64,000 bases of DNA, from assembly GCA_009801085.1 (NCBI GenBank), contig VNWV01000002.1, forward strand, positions 682,001 to 746,000. Reading direction: 5' to 3'. Of this stretch, positions 1 through 11,153 are shown in pieces. The notes beneath the pieces were generated by a model. It saw only the letters and a program-made list of their open reading frames with translations, was not told the origin of the DNA and did no database searches. Source of the stretch: Lasiodiplodia sp. COLG20 (taxonomy: Eukaryota; Ascomycota; Dothideomycetes; Botryosphaeriales; Botryosphaeriaceae). Every line of letters starts with the position of its first letter. Position 1 is the stretch's first letter. Position numbers and translations under genes: made by a program.

Positions 1-53
1 ACTCACCAGAAAGTTGTCTAAGCAGTCTTTTCTCTTTCGCATAGCCTCTTTCT

Positions 54-224
54 TTACCGACGACGACAGCACATGATCGCAATGATGATGAATAGAATGA
101 TAACCACGGCTAGAAGCGCCAATGAGATGTTGATGAGGGTGTTTTTGATCTCGCTAGGGATACCGCGTTGAAGGAGAACGACGTTATGGTGGTGAATAAG
201 CGGAGGTAGAGCGAAGGGGGCCAT
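54..224 (-). CDS. candidate small single-pass membrane protein (56 codons, possibly spliced beyond the window)
   Basis: An ATG at 224 opens a short frame with a basic/polar N-terminus and one strongly hydrophobic stretch (about residues 30-50, rich in I, L, V and A) followed by a CC-RRR tail, as in small single-pass or tail-anchored proteins. The frame stops at 54. A GTAAAG donor just before the stop and a GGTGAGT donor reading off the left window edge suggest that the true gene may be spliced and continue outside the window. I do not recognise the family. It could also be a chance frame; only the single membrane segment supports it. Confidence 0.25.
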   Translation of the reverse strand: MAPFALPPLIHHHNVVLLQRGIPSEIKNTLINISLALLAVVIILFIIIAIMCCRRR

Positions 225-716
225 GATGCGTACAAGTGGAGAGATTTTGATGGAGAGAAAATGAATAGGGAGATAGGGAAAGAAGACTGCGTGTTCTGAG
301 AGCGTCGAAAATGAAGACACTCTTACAATTTCTAGACTTACGACATGTCTCTCAATCTTCTAGCCGGCACGAATTACCTTGTCGGCTTTTTCCGCTTGTC
401 TGGTGAAGAAACGGCATGGAGAGGAAACAGATGCGTATCACAAGAGCAATTTCGTCCCCCTTTCCCAAGACATTGACAAGAGAGGGATGACATATGGAGA
501 AGAAAGGTTATTTTAAACATGGGCCTCGCACCTCATCAATCATGAGCAACCGAAGAAATAAGGTTATTCGTCGCTCTCCCCTTGCATGTCTGCTGCTAGG
601 GTGCTTTGGTGTGACTCCCAAGCATTCTTCACGGGCTCGGCCCGCGTACCTGCAGAAAATCCGGCCTGGATCTCCATTACCGATACTGTGGCGGTTTGAT
701 CTGCTTCGAGCGGATA

Positions 717-950
717 CAGAGGGGTATTTCAGCCGAAGGCTGGCGTGAAGAGAGTAGCAGACCCCAGAGCATGGGGTAAAGATATCTCGGTATTTTTTTG
801 TTCGAGGAACAACATGTGTGGGCAGTGGAAGCTATCATCCGGATATGAACGTATAATTGTGAATGCCACGTCTACATCCTGATGATAGCTTCGACGACCC
901 ATGACATGAGCAAAAAATTCACGGTAGCTTTCGGCTACGATACCCCTCTG
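717..950. mobile_element. MITE-like inverted-repeat element, copy A (complete, about 234 bp)
   Basis: The left end begins CAGAGGGGTATTTCAGCCGA and the right end is its imperfect reverse complement (CAGAGGGGTATCGTAGCCGA when reversed), giving outer inverted repeats of about 33 bp. Inside lies a second palindrome (about 819-901) with arms GAAGCTATCATCCGG and GATGATAGCTTCG. No coding capacity is visible. The same architecture recurs elsewhere in the window at the same length. The ends begin CAGAG, loosely like hAT termini, but I could not find a matching target-site duplication. It lies about 460 bp beyond the 3' end of the EST1-type gene. Confidence 0.8.
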
Positions 951-1406
951 AACGAAGCTTAAGAAGTAAGGATGACGCAAAATGACGTGCAGTTGAGGAT
1001 GTAAATCGCCCCCTTCTAAAGCGAAGGAGGGCACTCCATATTCCCCGATTTTCCACCCGGGTGCTCAGAATATGGTCAGTACGATACCCGATAATTGTTC
1101 TTGTATTGTTATTTGTTTCATCTACTGCGCGACGGCATGGCCCTTGAGACACCAGGGTTGCTCAGGTTGCGCCGCGTTTTTGTTTGTTCCCATTGACATG
1201 TGTTTGCGTGCCGCTTATTACACGTGCCCTTTCAGGCAGTTCAGCTGAGGCTAAAACCTCGTAGCTCGGGGCGCACGTTAACCGACGTGAATCGGTACAT
1301 GTGGCTCGTGGCGACAGCCTTGCTATTATTTCGGGCGCGTGGCTTACGCGCCCGATTTCAAAGATTCATGTCATCTGTGCGACGGGCACTGCTTGCATGG
1401 GCATAT

Positions 1407-3897
1407 TCATTCATCCACATCCATCGCGTTACCTGAGCGATGGGTACTCCAGCTGTGACTAGCGCTGTCGTAGATCAGACCAATGTTCTTCTGCCAACAC
1501 GTTAGCTCCTTTATGTTGGATCGATTGATCCAGGACAAAAACTTACCGACGCGAGACGGATCCCAAGCCACAGGATCCTCTCGGTCCGTGATCTAATTGT
1601 CGATGCCAGCTCCAGCATCCGCTCCTCCTCATCCACAACACCGCTAAACCATGCTGCCGGATAATACGAGTGAGCCCACAGCTGACCCCGGATGAGGTAG
1701 TCCTCAGGCAACGGTCGGAAGTCTTCTTCCCCTTCGTGAAGGAAAGCGGGGGATTCAATTGCCGGCGTGACAGTCTCAGACTTGGCCAGGGTATTGAGGA
1801 AGAAGGCGAGATCCTCCCATTGAACGTATTCGAAAATGTAGGTGGTATCGTAAGGAAGCGTTGCAAGTTGATTCAGGAAAGCGAGTAGAATGTGAAAATG
1901 AGTCAGGACATTCTTGTCCCCGAAGCGCCGAAGAACAACGTGTAATGTATCGAAGGTAAGACGGCAAGCGCTAGGAAAAGTGTTGGCAGTCTGGTGGTCA
2001 ATTCTCATGTCGTCAGGCGCGGGAGGCAGGACGGGGGGAGGCTGCCGATCCGGATCGTCATTCCTCTCAAATATAATTTGTTGCAGCTGCGCCGCGAAAG
2101 CGAGACGCAGGAAATTGTCCTCGCTCCCGTAATCAAACAGGCTGGCAATGTTCGCAATAGCCATGTACGCTCCCTGTTCCTTCCATTTCGAGGTGACACG
2201 TCCAATGCTGGTGTCCAACTGTCGGATAAAGTCGCTGAGGTTGTGGTCAAACGTATGTTGCTGAAATGCTTGATCTTTTTCGAAAAGTAATCCATGCGCA
2301 CGTATAAAGCTGGTTTCGACGGGAAGTGAATGAGAATAAGACGTAGATGAGCGGCCGAGAATGGGATCGAAAAGGGTAAGAATGGACTCGCGTGCGCTCA
2401 TGAATGGCTGAACGCAGGTGAGAGAACGACTGTAAAAGTAAAGCTGCTGTAGAGCATTAGGCCTGGCCAGAATGGCCAGGTGGTGGTAGAGCCGGCCCAC
2501 GGCGGGGCTCTTATCGGCGGCTTTGCTGTACCAAAATCGGGCAACACCTGCCCACGTTTCCCGGTCCCGGAGGTCCTCGTCTTCAATTGCCATCCGGTAC
2601 CGTCCAAGATCTCCGAGACATTCGATCCAAGTATCTTCGAAAGCAGGTACTGTTTCATAAAGAAGCGCCATCATTTGGTACGCCAGATATATGAATGTAA
2701 GCATGTACTCCAAGGATTCCGGCAGACGATGACGAAGAAGCTCCAGAAAGGAATGAATACCATGCTTCCACATTCGGGCCGGCATGGAATACTTAGCAGC
2801 GAGACGGCGCAGGGCCGGGCTCGCCGAGGGATGCTGTGATGCCAAAAAGAAATCGTGATGTTCGTGAAGTAAAGTCCTATGTAATGCGATGAGGGCTTGC
2901 CAGTGATCTGGGGCCAGCCTTGGGTGCTGGCCGGAGACGGGGTCTCTCTCGGCGGTGGCCTGAGCCTTATCGACATGAATGCACTTGGACTCGACCATGG
3001 TGAGGCCGGCATAGATTGATTTTACTTCAGCGGCGAGCTGCTCCTGAGAGATTGGGCGTGAGTCTGGTTGCAGCACAAGGTCGGGCCATTGCTCGTTCGT
3101 CGGCATGGGCAAGACGGCCGCCGACGGACTGGGCACCGAGGGAGGCACTGGGGTGCCATGGTGTGACACCGAGGAGGGCGAGGCGGACCCGTGATCGCGG
3201 TGGGTTACACCTGCCTGGGGGTGGAAGGGCAGGGTGGAGTAAGGCTGGGCACGTGGCTCTGGCCGCTTGGAATGATGCAGTCTTGCATATTCCTCGGCCA
3301 TCTCCACGTCGGCAATCTGGGGCTCCACTGCGGGGTCCATGCCGCGAGCCTTCCGGGACTTTGCATCCTGGCGGACGGGGGAGCGGTTAGGCGACTCTGA
3401 CGCAGGAATGTCAGATCCAGCACGCTTGCGCGTGGGGCGGAGAAGGTCGCCCTCGGCCCATGGGGTCTTACTCTGCAGGGTAAGCCGGTTCAGATCCGGC
3501 GTCTTGCCGGCATCGTGGCGGCGGGAGTGCTTCTGGCGGCGCTGCTCCTCCAGGCGGCGCTGGTGCTGGGCGGTGGCTATCTGCTTCCTGCTCGACGGGT
3601 TAGGAGGGCGCGGGCGGGCGCGGACGGGCAGGCGCGGACTCACGCTTTGTGAAGAGCCTCATCACGTAGTAGCTTCCTAAATAGGGGGGTGCCTTCCTTC
3701 ACGCCGGAGCCCTGGATTTGGGCGGCGTGGCTCGTGCGGACATGGTGCAAGAGGGCGTCATCGCGGTCGAACAGCTCGCACTCGCAGTAGGGACAGGCTA
3801 GGGCGTCGCCGAGCGGCTGCACCAGGGCAGCGGACTTGGCCTGGGCTCGCTGAGTGGTTGCTAGGCCTTCGTGCAAGTCGAAGTAATCCGTGTTCAT
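1407..3897 (-). CDS. C2H2 finger plus EST1-type DNA/RNA-binding domain protein
   Basis: Three exons join cleanly: 3897-3644, 3587-1547 and 1490-1407, with two 56-bp introns (GTGAGT with a CTAAC branch; GTAAGT with GCTAAC). The product is about 792 aa. Residues 35-57 form a C2H2 finger (CPYC, then H52 and H57). A low-complexity basic linker follows, then an EST1-type DNA/RNA-binding region around residues 400-560, recognised by GRLYHHLAILARPNALQQL and the SARESILTLFDPIL stretch. EST1-family proteins act in telomerase recruitment or nonsense-mediated decay as TPR-like scaffolds. No PIN nuclease domain is visible, so this is not a complete SMG6-type protein. The short last exon adds a tail ending in MDVDE. 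The upstream region contains no close head-to-head partner. Family call is firm; the exact role (telomere or RNA decay) is inference. Confidence 0.85.
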
Positions 3898-6800
3898 GTT
3901 AAGAGGCCAGTTTCAGCAGTCGCAGGCGGCGGAGATCGGTTGGTCGCATGCGGGGGCGCCAGTCAGCACGGGCCGGTCGGAAGGCCGGGTGTCGAGGGCG
4001 CGTCGGAAGCAGCACTGGGGCAGGCACAACAACGCATCGGCGCTTTGGGTGGGCGTAGGGTTTTGAGAGAATAGGCTTCGGGGGCGGAGGGTCGCGGCTG
4101 CGTGGTGACGTTGGCGCGGCTGGGCGGACGGGGCCGAGGATCCGCCTAGTCGGGGCCGGGGGGAGCGAGGGGGCGTGGGCGGATAAGAGCCCGACGACGA
4201 CGTCTAGAAGGTCTGCTGCTCGCTGTGCGTAGCTTGCGGTGTGGCTATATACAATCTTGGGGGGGCGGCAGGCAACGCTGAGCAGGGTGCGCGGCCTCCG
4301 TGCCACTGGCCCGGCGTTTTGGGGGCTGGAACCTGGATGCACACGCGGTTGCCTGCTGATGGTTCGCATTATTGCTGCCTGCCTGCGGCTCTTGCAGCCG
4401 CCCCCTGGCCACGCGCGGCGCACGAAAACGTTCAGCCGCATTCTCTACGCTGCGTATAAAATCGAGGCAAAGCAGGCCGCTGCCTGGCCCGCGGGCGCAG
4501 GAATAGAAACCGGCCCCCACGCGTCCAATTCTCCGCGATCGCCCCAGCCGCCTGAGCCTCACACACGCGCGCCACCACCGCCCGCCCAATCTTCACTCAC
4601 CGGTGAAAGCTTCGGGCGAAAACGAAGACACGCTGTGCGGCCTGCACGCCGGCCTGCTGTCAGCAGCGTGCCTGGCGACATGGCGCGCCTTCAGCCCTGC
4701 GCACTGGCTTATCAGCTTCGTGTTATTCCGCTGCTGCCTAAACCAACGCAAGCCATCGACTAATCCGCGCGCCTCCGCACTTCCTCCTGCCCCTAGCCGC
4801 AACAGGCAGTCCCGCCAGCGCTCCCACGATGCTCAACAACAGGATTGCTGCGTTTCCTTGTTTCAGCTTAAGTCTGCCCTCACGATGCATCCTTTACTCG
4901 AGCGGTGGATGAGCTGTCATCACCACTGAGCTCAGCTGACTGCTCAATTGCTCCTCTTCCCACCGGCCTCTCTTGGAGGAATTTTCTGACATTGCCCTTT
5001 CCCGCTTTGTGGACCTCGCCGCGCCGAAGCGGGACCTCGTTCTTGCGCCTCCCTCGCCGTGTTCTATTCCCGTCCGTCGCCGAATTCACCACTTCTTCAG
5101 ACTCCAGCCTCGATGAGTGACGACTGCGCTGACACGGCGCCGCGATCCTGACTCGGGAAGGCCCGAACTAGCAGGCAAACTCTCTCATGATCGCGCCGTG
5201 CAAAAAGTCGGCCGAAGCGCTCTTTCCCCCAACAAATGCGTGGCACCCGCCGAGCACAACCAAGTTTTGGCTCCACACCGCACTCCTCACCGTCTTCAAA
5301 ATGCTGCCAACACGGGGCGTTCGCCGGCCAAGGCAGAGCTCGCTTTCGTGTTCAAAAGCGCCATTCCAGCACGACTAATCACGAGCAGACTTGATGACAA
5401 CGCAGCTCTTCCAGATCCACAATGAACGAACCGCAGCAGAATCCAGGAGCTGGAATGCAAATCCAATAACCTGTTGGACTAGACAGGAATTCAGCCCTTC
5501 AGATTTGTACCCCTTTTTTATTTTTCGTATTTTTTTTTTCTGCAATGCTCTATTTTTTGTCTCGTTCGCTTTTGCTACCTATTTAGTCGCTATACCGAGC
5601 AATACGTCAATATTCTCGTGGTATGTTTCGGAGCTGCCGATTGAAATTGGTTTGTCCTCATGAATATCACTGCTACGGCTTCGAGTTCGCCTTGTAACCG
5701 ACCTACTTCGGCTCTATTACCCGGCCCGTACAGACAACTAGGTTTCGTCACTGTCGGCCAGACGATGTGGCAAAGCAGGCTCCATTCGATTCACCGATCA
5801 TCTCATATCCATAGCATGTGAGAATAGCCCTCGGATCTGACTAAGGTTCGATCCTTCTGCTCCTGCATGCAGCAGAGCAGCCGAGGCGGCAATCGCGGCT
5901 GGTTTTACGTTTATGAGACGAGCTTCAATCCTTCAGCAGCAGGATAATCAGACATCCATCGGCGGCCGAATTGCTCCTCTCGGTATGATCAATCGTCCAT
6001 CTCCTGTTGCAGACATGCGTGTGTATCAGTGACGAAACTCGGCTTGCATTAGGAGTCCTCTTGAATCAGAGACAAGTTGCCTAACAATCACGCCCCAAGC
6101 ATGGCATTCACGTTCTAGATCATGATATGCATGCGGACATACCTAGAAAATCGGCCGAGTTCGTAAGGGGAGAAGCAGTTCAGCAGGCGCGCGAACTCTT
6201 GTCGTACACCAACAAAAAAGGCGAACCTCAGGCATCCAGAGTATCTCAGCTTGCAGCAGCAGCACACACATCCAGAAATGACGGATGCAACCGTATCCAC
6301 CAGTTTGACATAGCCTGCATTTGTTTATTCGTTTCATGCGCGAAGCACGATGATTATAGTTTGCCTTTTTTTCCTTTTGTCGGAACGTGCTCCGTGCAAA
6401 CGATCGGCTCGTAACGCAACGCGAGAAACAAGCAATCCTGGGGCCAAATCCTTTCCCGGGTCGGACAAAGGAAGGGAGGACGGGAGGCCCGGCTGCACAT
6501 ACTGGGAGCGGGGTTGGCTGCGGATATGGGCTGGATTATGGCATCTCTGTGCGTCGTGGTAGCAAATGAATGTCTTATGGCAGCTCGCACGACTATAGCA
6601 TCAACAGCCACCCAACATGGCAGCCAGTCAGATTCCCAGGCCCCTAATTTCTTTTGTGGACGACCAACAGGGTAATATGTTAATTTAACAGTCTTACACA
6701 TCATTAGAGGAGGCGCATAATCAGGAGAGACCACGCGACGATCGAAAGCAAGAGTGGCAGGGGAAAAAGTAGGCAACGAGCACAGCATGCCTTCTACGCA

Positions 6801-9800
6801 ACCACATGATGAGTGCCCAACGATCGAGAGGCTGCACCACCCTCTCATCTCTCCAGACGTGTGGTAGATGACTGCAGTGTGGCAGCCGCGTTCGGCTTGA
6901 TGCAGGACGGGGCGTTCTTTGGGAGTAATCGTCAGCCCATATCTGAAGAAGGGAAGAGATCGAGTATCACAAGCTCCAACCAAAATTTCCACCTTCGTTC
7001 GAAAATCTCGTTTGCGGAGCCACAGCCGATGGATAGCGGGGTTTGTGAGCGGGGAGAAGCGTTGAATGACGACATGACTCACACTGTCTCATCAGCCTTA
7101 CTGCTTGCCTGTCATCTTCGTCTGGCAAGGCAGGAGGAAGAGCGCGTGTGCACGCGTGGTTGGAAGGTGACGGGAAGGGTCTGCTGTGGTCAGTCGGTAC
7201 AGCGCTCGATTGATTGTATGAGAAAACGGCTGTTTCCGGGGTGTCACTGGCACCACGGCGTCCTGAGGCTGCCTGAGGAGCAATGCAGTGGAACTGGTCG
7301 AGAGCGGGTGACCACAGTGCGGTAGTGGGGATGATAGTCCGCAAAATTGCGTGCTGATGGGCCAAGGTTTCATTGGCAGGCAGTGAATAAGGCCCCTACT
7401 CTTGATGGATGAGATAACATGTGGCTTACCACCCTTCGGGACCAACAGAAATAGCTTAGCTTAGATGGCATCGTGTGATTCGCCGGGCATGCAAAAGTTG
7501 GGGTGGGGGAAAGAAAGAAGGCAAAAAGATTCATGGCACTTTGATAGACGGAAATTTGGAGCCGAGCGTGCGGAGCAGACCATTTGCCTTAAAAGGCAGA
7601 GGGCGAATCAACATGCAAGCCAGAGACCGTGGGCCTGGTAACGAAGGGAAGCGCTGCAGCGACAACAAAGAAAGACATGAAAAGGCCAACGGTAGAACAG
7701 GCGTTCGCAAAAGCAAGGCGACGAATGCAGAGGGCAGCAGAGAGCGAATGAACCTCGGGCCAGAGAGCGATAAGCTGGGGGAGAGGCAGGGAGCGCCATC
7801 CTGATGATGAACTGCTGCATTCAGGCATATTCCGGGGCACGTAAGTGCTGTGCTGGCCGAGTCCCGCGCACGCGCTGCCGGCACGCGTGGCTCGTTGTCG
7901 CAAGGGCAAGAAGGCAAACGCGTTGCGGTGCTTGGCGGGGCGTCAGTGCCGTGGCTCAAAGCAGGGAGAGATGCGAGGAGGCCGGCTGCTTTATGTTCCT
8001 GGCGGCTCGTGGGTGAAACTGTCGCACGGAAGGCGCGCCGAAGACCTTTCAGGAAACCGGTCGCTGCCATGACTGCAAACATTCACGCGTCGCAGGATCA
8101 GTAGGCTCATCGCTCTGCTTACATACTCTTTGGTCTCTCCCCCTCGGTGCGCGCGGGACCGGCTCGCCTTGCCGGATGTTCAGAGGGAAAATTTGGATCC
8201 TTTTGGCCCCCAAAGCTGCGCCTCTTCGATCTCTGCTTGCGGTCCCCACAAGGCAGCCGTCGTGAACGCCGCAACTGACACAGATGGGGTAATTGATAGC
8301 TCCGGCCGTCGCAGAGGCTTGCATTTCGCGCGTTTGATCACCTTGTTGGCCGGCTCGATCGCACTGATGTCTCAAGCCGTACCACCAGGCCCACAGCCAT
8401 GCGTCAGGCAGCAAAACGAGGCAACCAAAATCCCTTCGCACGCGATAGGCGCATGACAAGAGGCCGCCCGCCAACACCAGGCCATGAGATCTGGATGTAT
8501 GCGCGCGGCAAAGTAAGCGAGAGCGGCACAAGCGGCGTCTTCATTATTGCACTGTGCCTCGATGCCTGCTCGATGGAAAGTCAATCGTCAATGGCGCTGA
8601 CGGGCGGCCTCCAACAACCTTGCTCGAGCGTTGGATGAGGAGATCGAATGAAACGGCGCGCCACGTGAGAAGAGAAGAATGAGAAAGGAAAGAATGAGAA
8701 GATGAGGGTAAGACGAAGGCCAGTAGGGTGCAACACACCGTCGTGGACAGGAATCGTATCTTCGCGAAGCTCCCCCTGGATGCATGCTAAGGTTACGAAA
8801 TGAGTTTGCAAGGATTAGAACGAGGTGAGAAAAGCTTCTTTTTCGATTAAAGTCAGTGCAATGACGTTGTCGACAGTCAAGTGCGGGAGAGCCGGAAGGT
8901 GCAGACGTGAGCCTGTTGGTGCCTTAGGCAGCCAAAAGCCTAAGGCCTGGCCGCAGAAGGACCGAGCTACATCGACTACATCTCACCCCGCTGGCATGTC
9001 GAGAGGGCGGTTACTACCCAGCATGACGCTCGAGGGGGTACCTGCATGAGCTCGAGGCTTCTGCGTCTGCGTTCCGTCCCTCTGGTAAGCTTTGATCCGA
9101 TAAACCCCAAACGGTCTTTTGACTACGAAGTGAAAACTCCCCGTCTAGCTACCAGCCTCAACTCCCACACTGAACCATCCTTTATTGGCATAGTCTGATC
9201 CCCTTCTTGGTAGGTTGAAGAACCGTGTTGGCTGACTAGCGGTTGATGGTAAGCTATGCGCTGGTCGCTACCGCGCATGGTTGATAGACAGCGAGGTACG
9301 CACCGACGTCATCACGTGCATTCACCGTTGGTCCCGCATTCCGTCTCTGGCGCTGCAAAATGCCCCATGGCCAGCAGCAAGGTCCTGGAAGATGGTACCA
9401 GTGCCGCAACGCCCGAAGAAACGAGCGTCTCGTTCCCGAACCAGAGAGGAAGCGCGATGGCCGACATGTTCAAAGGAGAGCGGATCTCATCTCATCTCAT
9501 CGCACGAGCCAAAAGCGTGGTAGGCCGGTTGCTCATGGTCCAGTTTTACCCCTCACGTATACGCGCAAAGGCGCTCGCTCGAAAATGGACTCCAGACGAT
9601 CAAGTGTGGCTCACGCCACGCAGTCACGACGGCCTAATGCCCGGGTGTACACTCGGCGCTTTGCATGGCAACTATCGCCTCTAGCTATCATTCGTCCAAG
9701 CGGTGCGACTCCTCCTTGAAACAGCCGAGTGGGCAAGGCAGTTGGGCCGAAACGAGTGCCGCCAGGCTCCGTCGAAGAAAGTACCTCACAAAGCGGGGGC

Positions 9801-10832
9801 GGGCCGTCTCTTATGTACTGCACCACCACCGAGAAGAGCAAGGGGCTATGAAACAGCAGATAGGACATCTGTAGGGGTCGTTCGAAGAGCACACCACCAG
9901 CGCGCGACACTGATGACGCCGACGGCACTTCGAGGCTATATGTGTTACACCGAGCACGGCATTGCATTTCTGCACCTACCGGTCACACCACCATCAGGAA
10001 GGCCGTCCGCAAGCGTGCAGCTGTACTCGCGTCGGCGAAGAGCCAATCAGGGGCGACAGTGCATGGGTGTCACCCAATCACGAAGCGATCGTTAAAGCAG
10101 CGTCTTTCCAGGATGCCAAACGATCCCTGACAGAACACGGACAACAACCACCGCATCGCTCGCTCTCGCAGATTGGTCAGGGAGCTGGGCGTCACAGCGG
10201 ACTTGGATCAGCAGTCGGTCAGCCAATCGCCAGCCGCTGGCCTTCCTCTTGTGGCCGCACGGCAGGGGGCTGCGGGCGGCCCCAGACGGCTGGGAAGCGG
10301 GGACGCGCGACCAAAAATGCGGGGAAGCCTAGCCAGAGCGCCATCCGACCACTCACAGCACTCCCTTGTGACATGGCGGCCCTGGGAATGGGTGCTGCGT
10401 GGTTCACGCCACTGCCACACTACCATAGCGAGGTGGACTGGGCTGCTGGTTGGCTCCTCGAGCGACTCAGCTCCGCTCCATCCAATGTAGTGTCGCAGAC
10501 GTCGAGGTACGTACCTGTGCCGGTAAGCCCGGGCCTGGCTGCTTTAGCCAACCTTATAAGAGGGAGAGGAAGGAGGGGAAGACCAAGTGACACCCTACCA
10601 CTCTTCCACCTCTTGCTGCCTTTGTCCTCCCTCCACACTTCATCCTGTCTGCAAGCAAGGCAGCCTCATCAACCTTGCTTCCGTCGCCCTATCCTCGAAG
10701 TACCTAGTACTTTCCACATATCTCCTGCTCTTACCCCTCTTCAGCCTGATCCGACCGTTGCACGGCAGCAGGCTTCGTCCCTCTGAGCAAACACCTCCAC
10801 TCTCCACTCAACCCACAACAACAACACCCACC
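3898..10832. other. about 6.9-kb gene-poor region
   Basis: No frame here shows a recognisable domain or a consistent exon-intron structure on either strand. The longest open frames (for example 9962-10786 plus, 6354-7082 minus) have compositions typical of chance translation. There is a TATA-like TATAAAAT at about 4455 and T-rich tracts near 5515-5540, so an unannotated non-coding transcript is possible. The base composition is not strongly AT-biased, so this does not look like a heavily RIP-mutated transposon graveyard. Its last 280 bp are the promoter and leader of the gene at 10833. Confidence 0.5.
10554..10832 (+). promoter_or_regulatory. TATA box and CT-rich leader of the 106-aa protein gene
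   Basis: TTATAAG at 10554-10560 is followed by a long pyrimidine-rich leader (CCACCTCTTGCTGCC, CCTCCCTCCACACTTCATCC and similar), then CA-rich sequence with ACAACAACAACACCCACC directly before the ATG. A TATA box, CT tracts and an A/C-rich start context are typical of highly expressed filamentous-fungal genes. The inferred 5' leader is about 240 nt. Confidence 0.55.
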
Positions 10833-11153
10833 ATGCGTCTCGCACTTCAGACCTCCTCCGAGATGATGGCCCTCGGCCTCAACGCCGCTGCCTTTGGCGT
10901 CGCCACCTATCTCCCATGCCGCTACTTCGGCCCCATGATGTTCCCCCGCCGCGCAGCGAGGGCCCAGGTTCGCGCTGAGCAGCGTGCGCTTGTCCACTCG
11001 AACGCCGCCGCCGTCGGTGCTGGTACCGCTGCTGTTGCCGGTGCCGCTGCTGGCAGCCAGATTGGCTCCGGTCACCACGGCTGGATCGGAAGCGCGAGGG
11101 CTCTGTTCAGGCTCGGCACCAGGGGCCGTGGTGGTGGCAGCTGGAGGAGCTAA
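10833..11153 (+). CDS. small conserved-looking glycine-zipper protein, unknown function (106 aa)
   Basis: An ATG in strong context (CACCATGCG) opens a 106-aa frame. Features in order: a moderately hydrophobic N-terminal half (about residues 10-35, with LGLNAAAFGVATYLPC), a basic patch with several arginines, a small-residue stretch of alternating A/G/V (about 57-75, glycine-zipper-like), and a basic glycine-rich C-terminus ending GGGSWRS. Glycine-zipper segments often pack in membranes or form oligomers. A GTATAC donor and a CTGTCAG acceptor about 20 and 90 bp after the stop suggest a 3' UTR intron. I do not recognise the family. The promoter argues for a real, well-transcribed gene; an alternative is that a larger spliced protein is truncated in my reading. 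Confidence 0.6.
   Translation: MRLALQTSSEMMALGLNAAAFGVATYLPCRYFGPMMFPRRAARAQVRAEQRALVHSNAAAVGAGTAAVAGAAAGSQIGSGHHGWIGSARALFRLGTRGRGGGSWRS

Larger units (their letters stand above)
1..1406. other. left-edge intergenic region
   Basis: Apart from the weak small membrane ORF (54-224) and MITE copy A (717-950), I see nothing convincing. The remaining short frames on both strands lack splice support or recognisable motifs. Confidence 0.6.

Noticed and set aside
5848..5862. AAGGTTCGATCCTT, considered as a tRNA T-arm
   Set aside because: Loop is one base short and no acceptor or D-arm pairs nearby; similarly a TTCGATTC at about 12283 fails to form stems.
6354..7082. 242-codon minus-strand frame
   Set aside because: No motif and no splice partner; many unrelated overlapping frames of similar length in the same gap.
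9962..10786. 274-codon plus-strand frame before the small gene
   Set aside because: Overlaps the promoter and leader of the 10833 gene; no recognised motif, weak start, chance-like composition.
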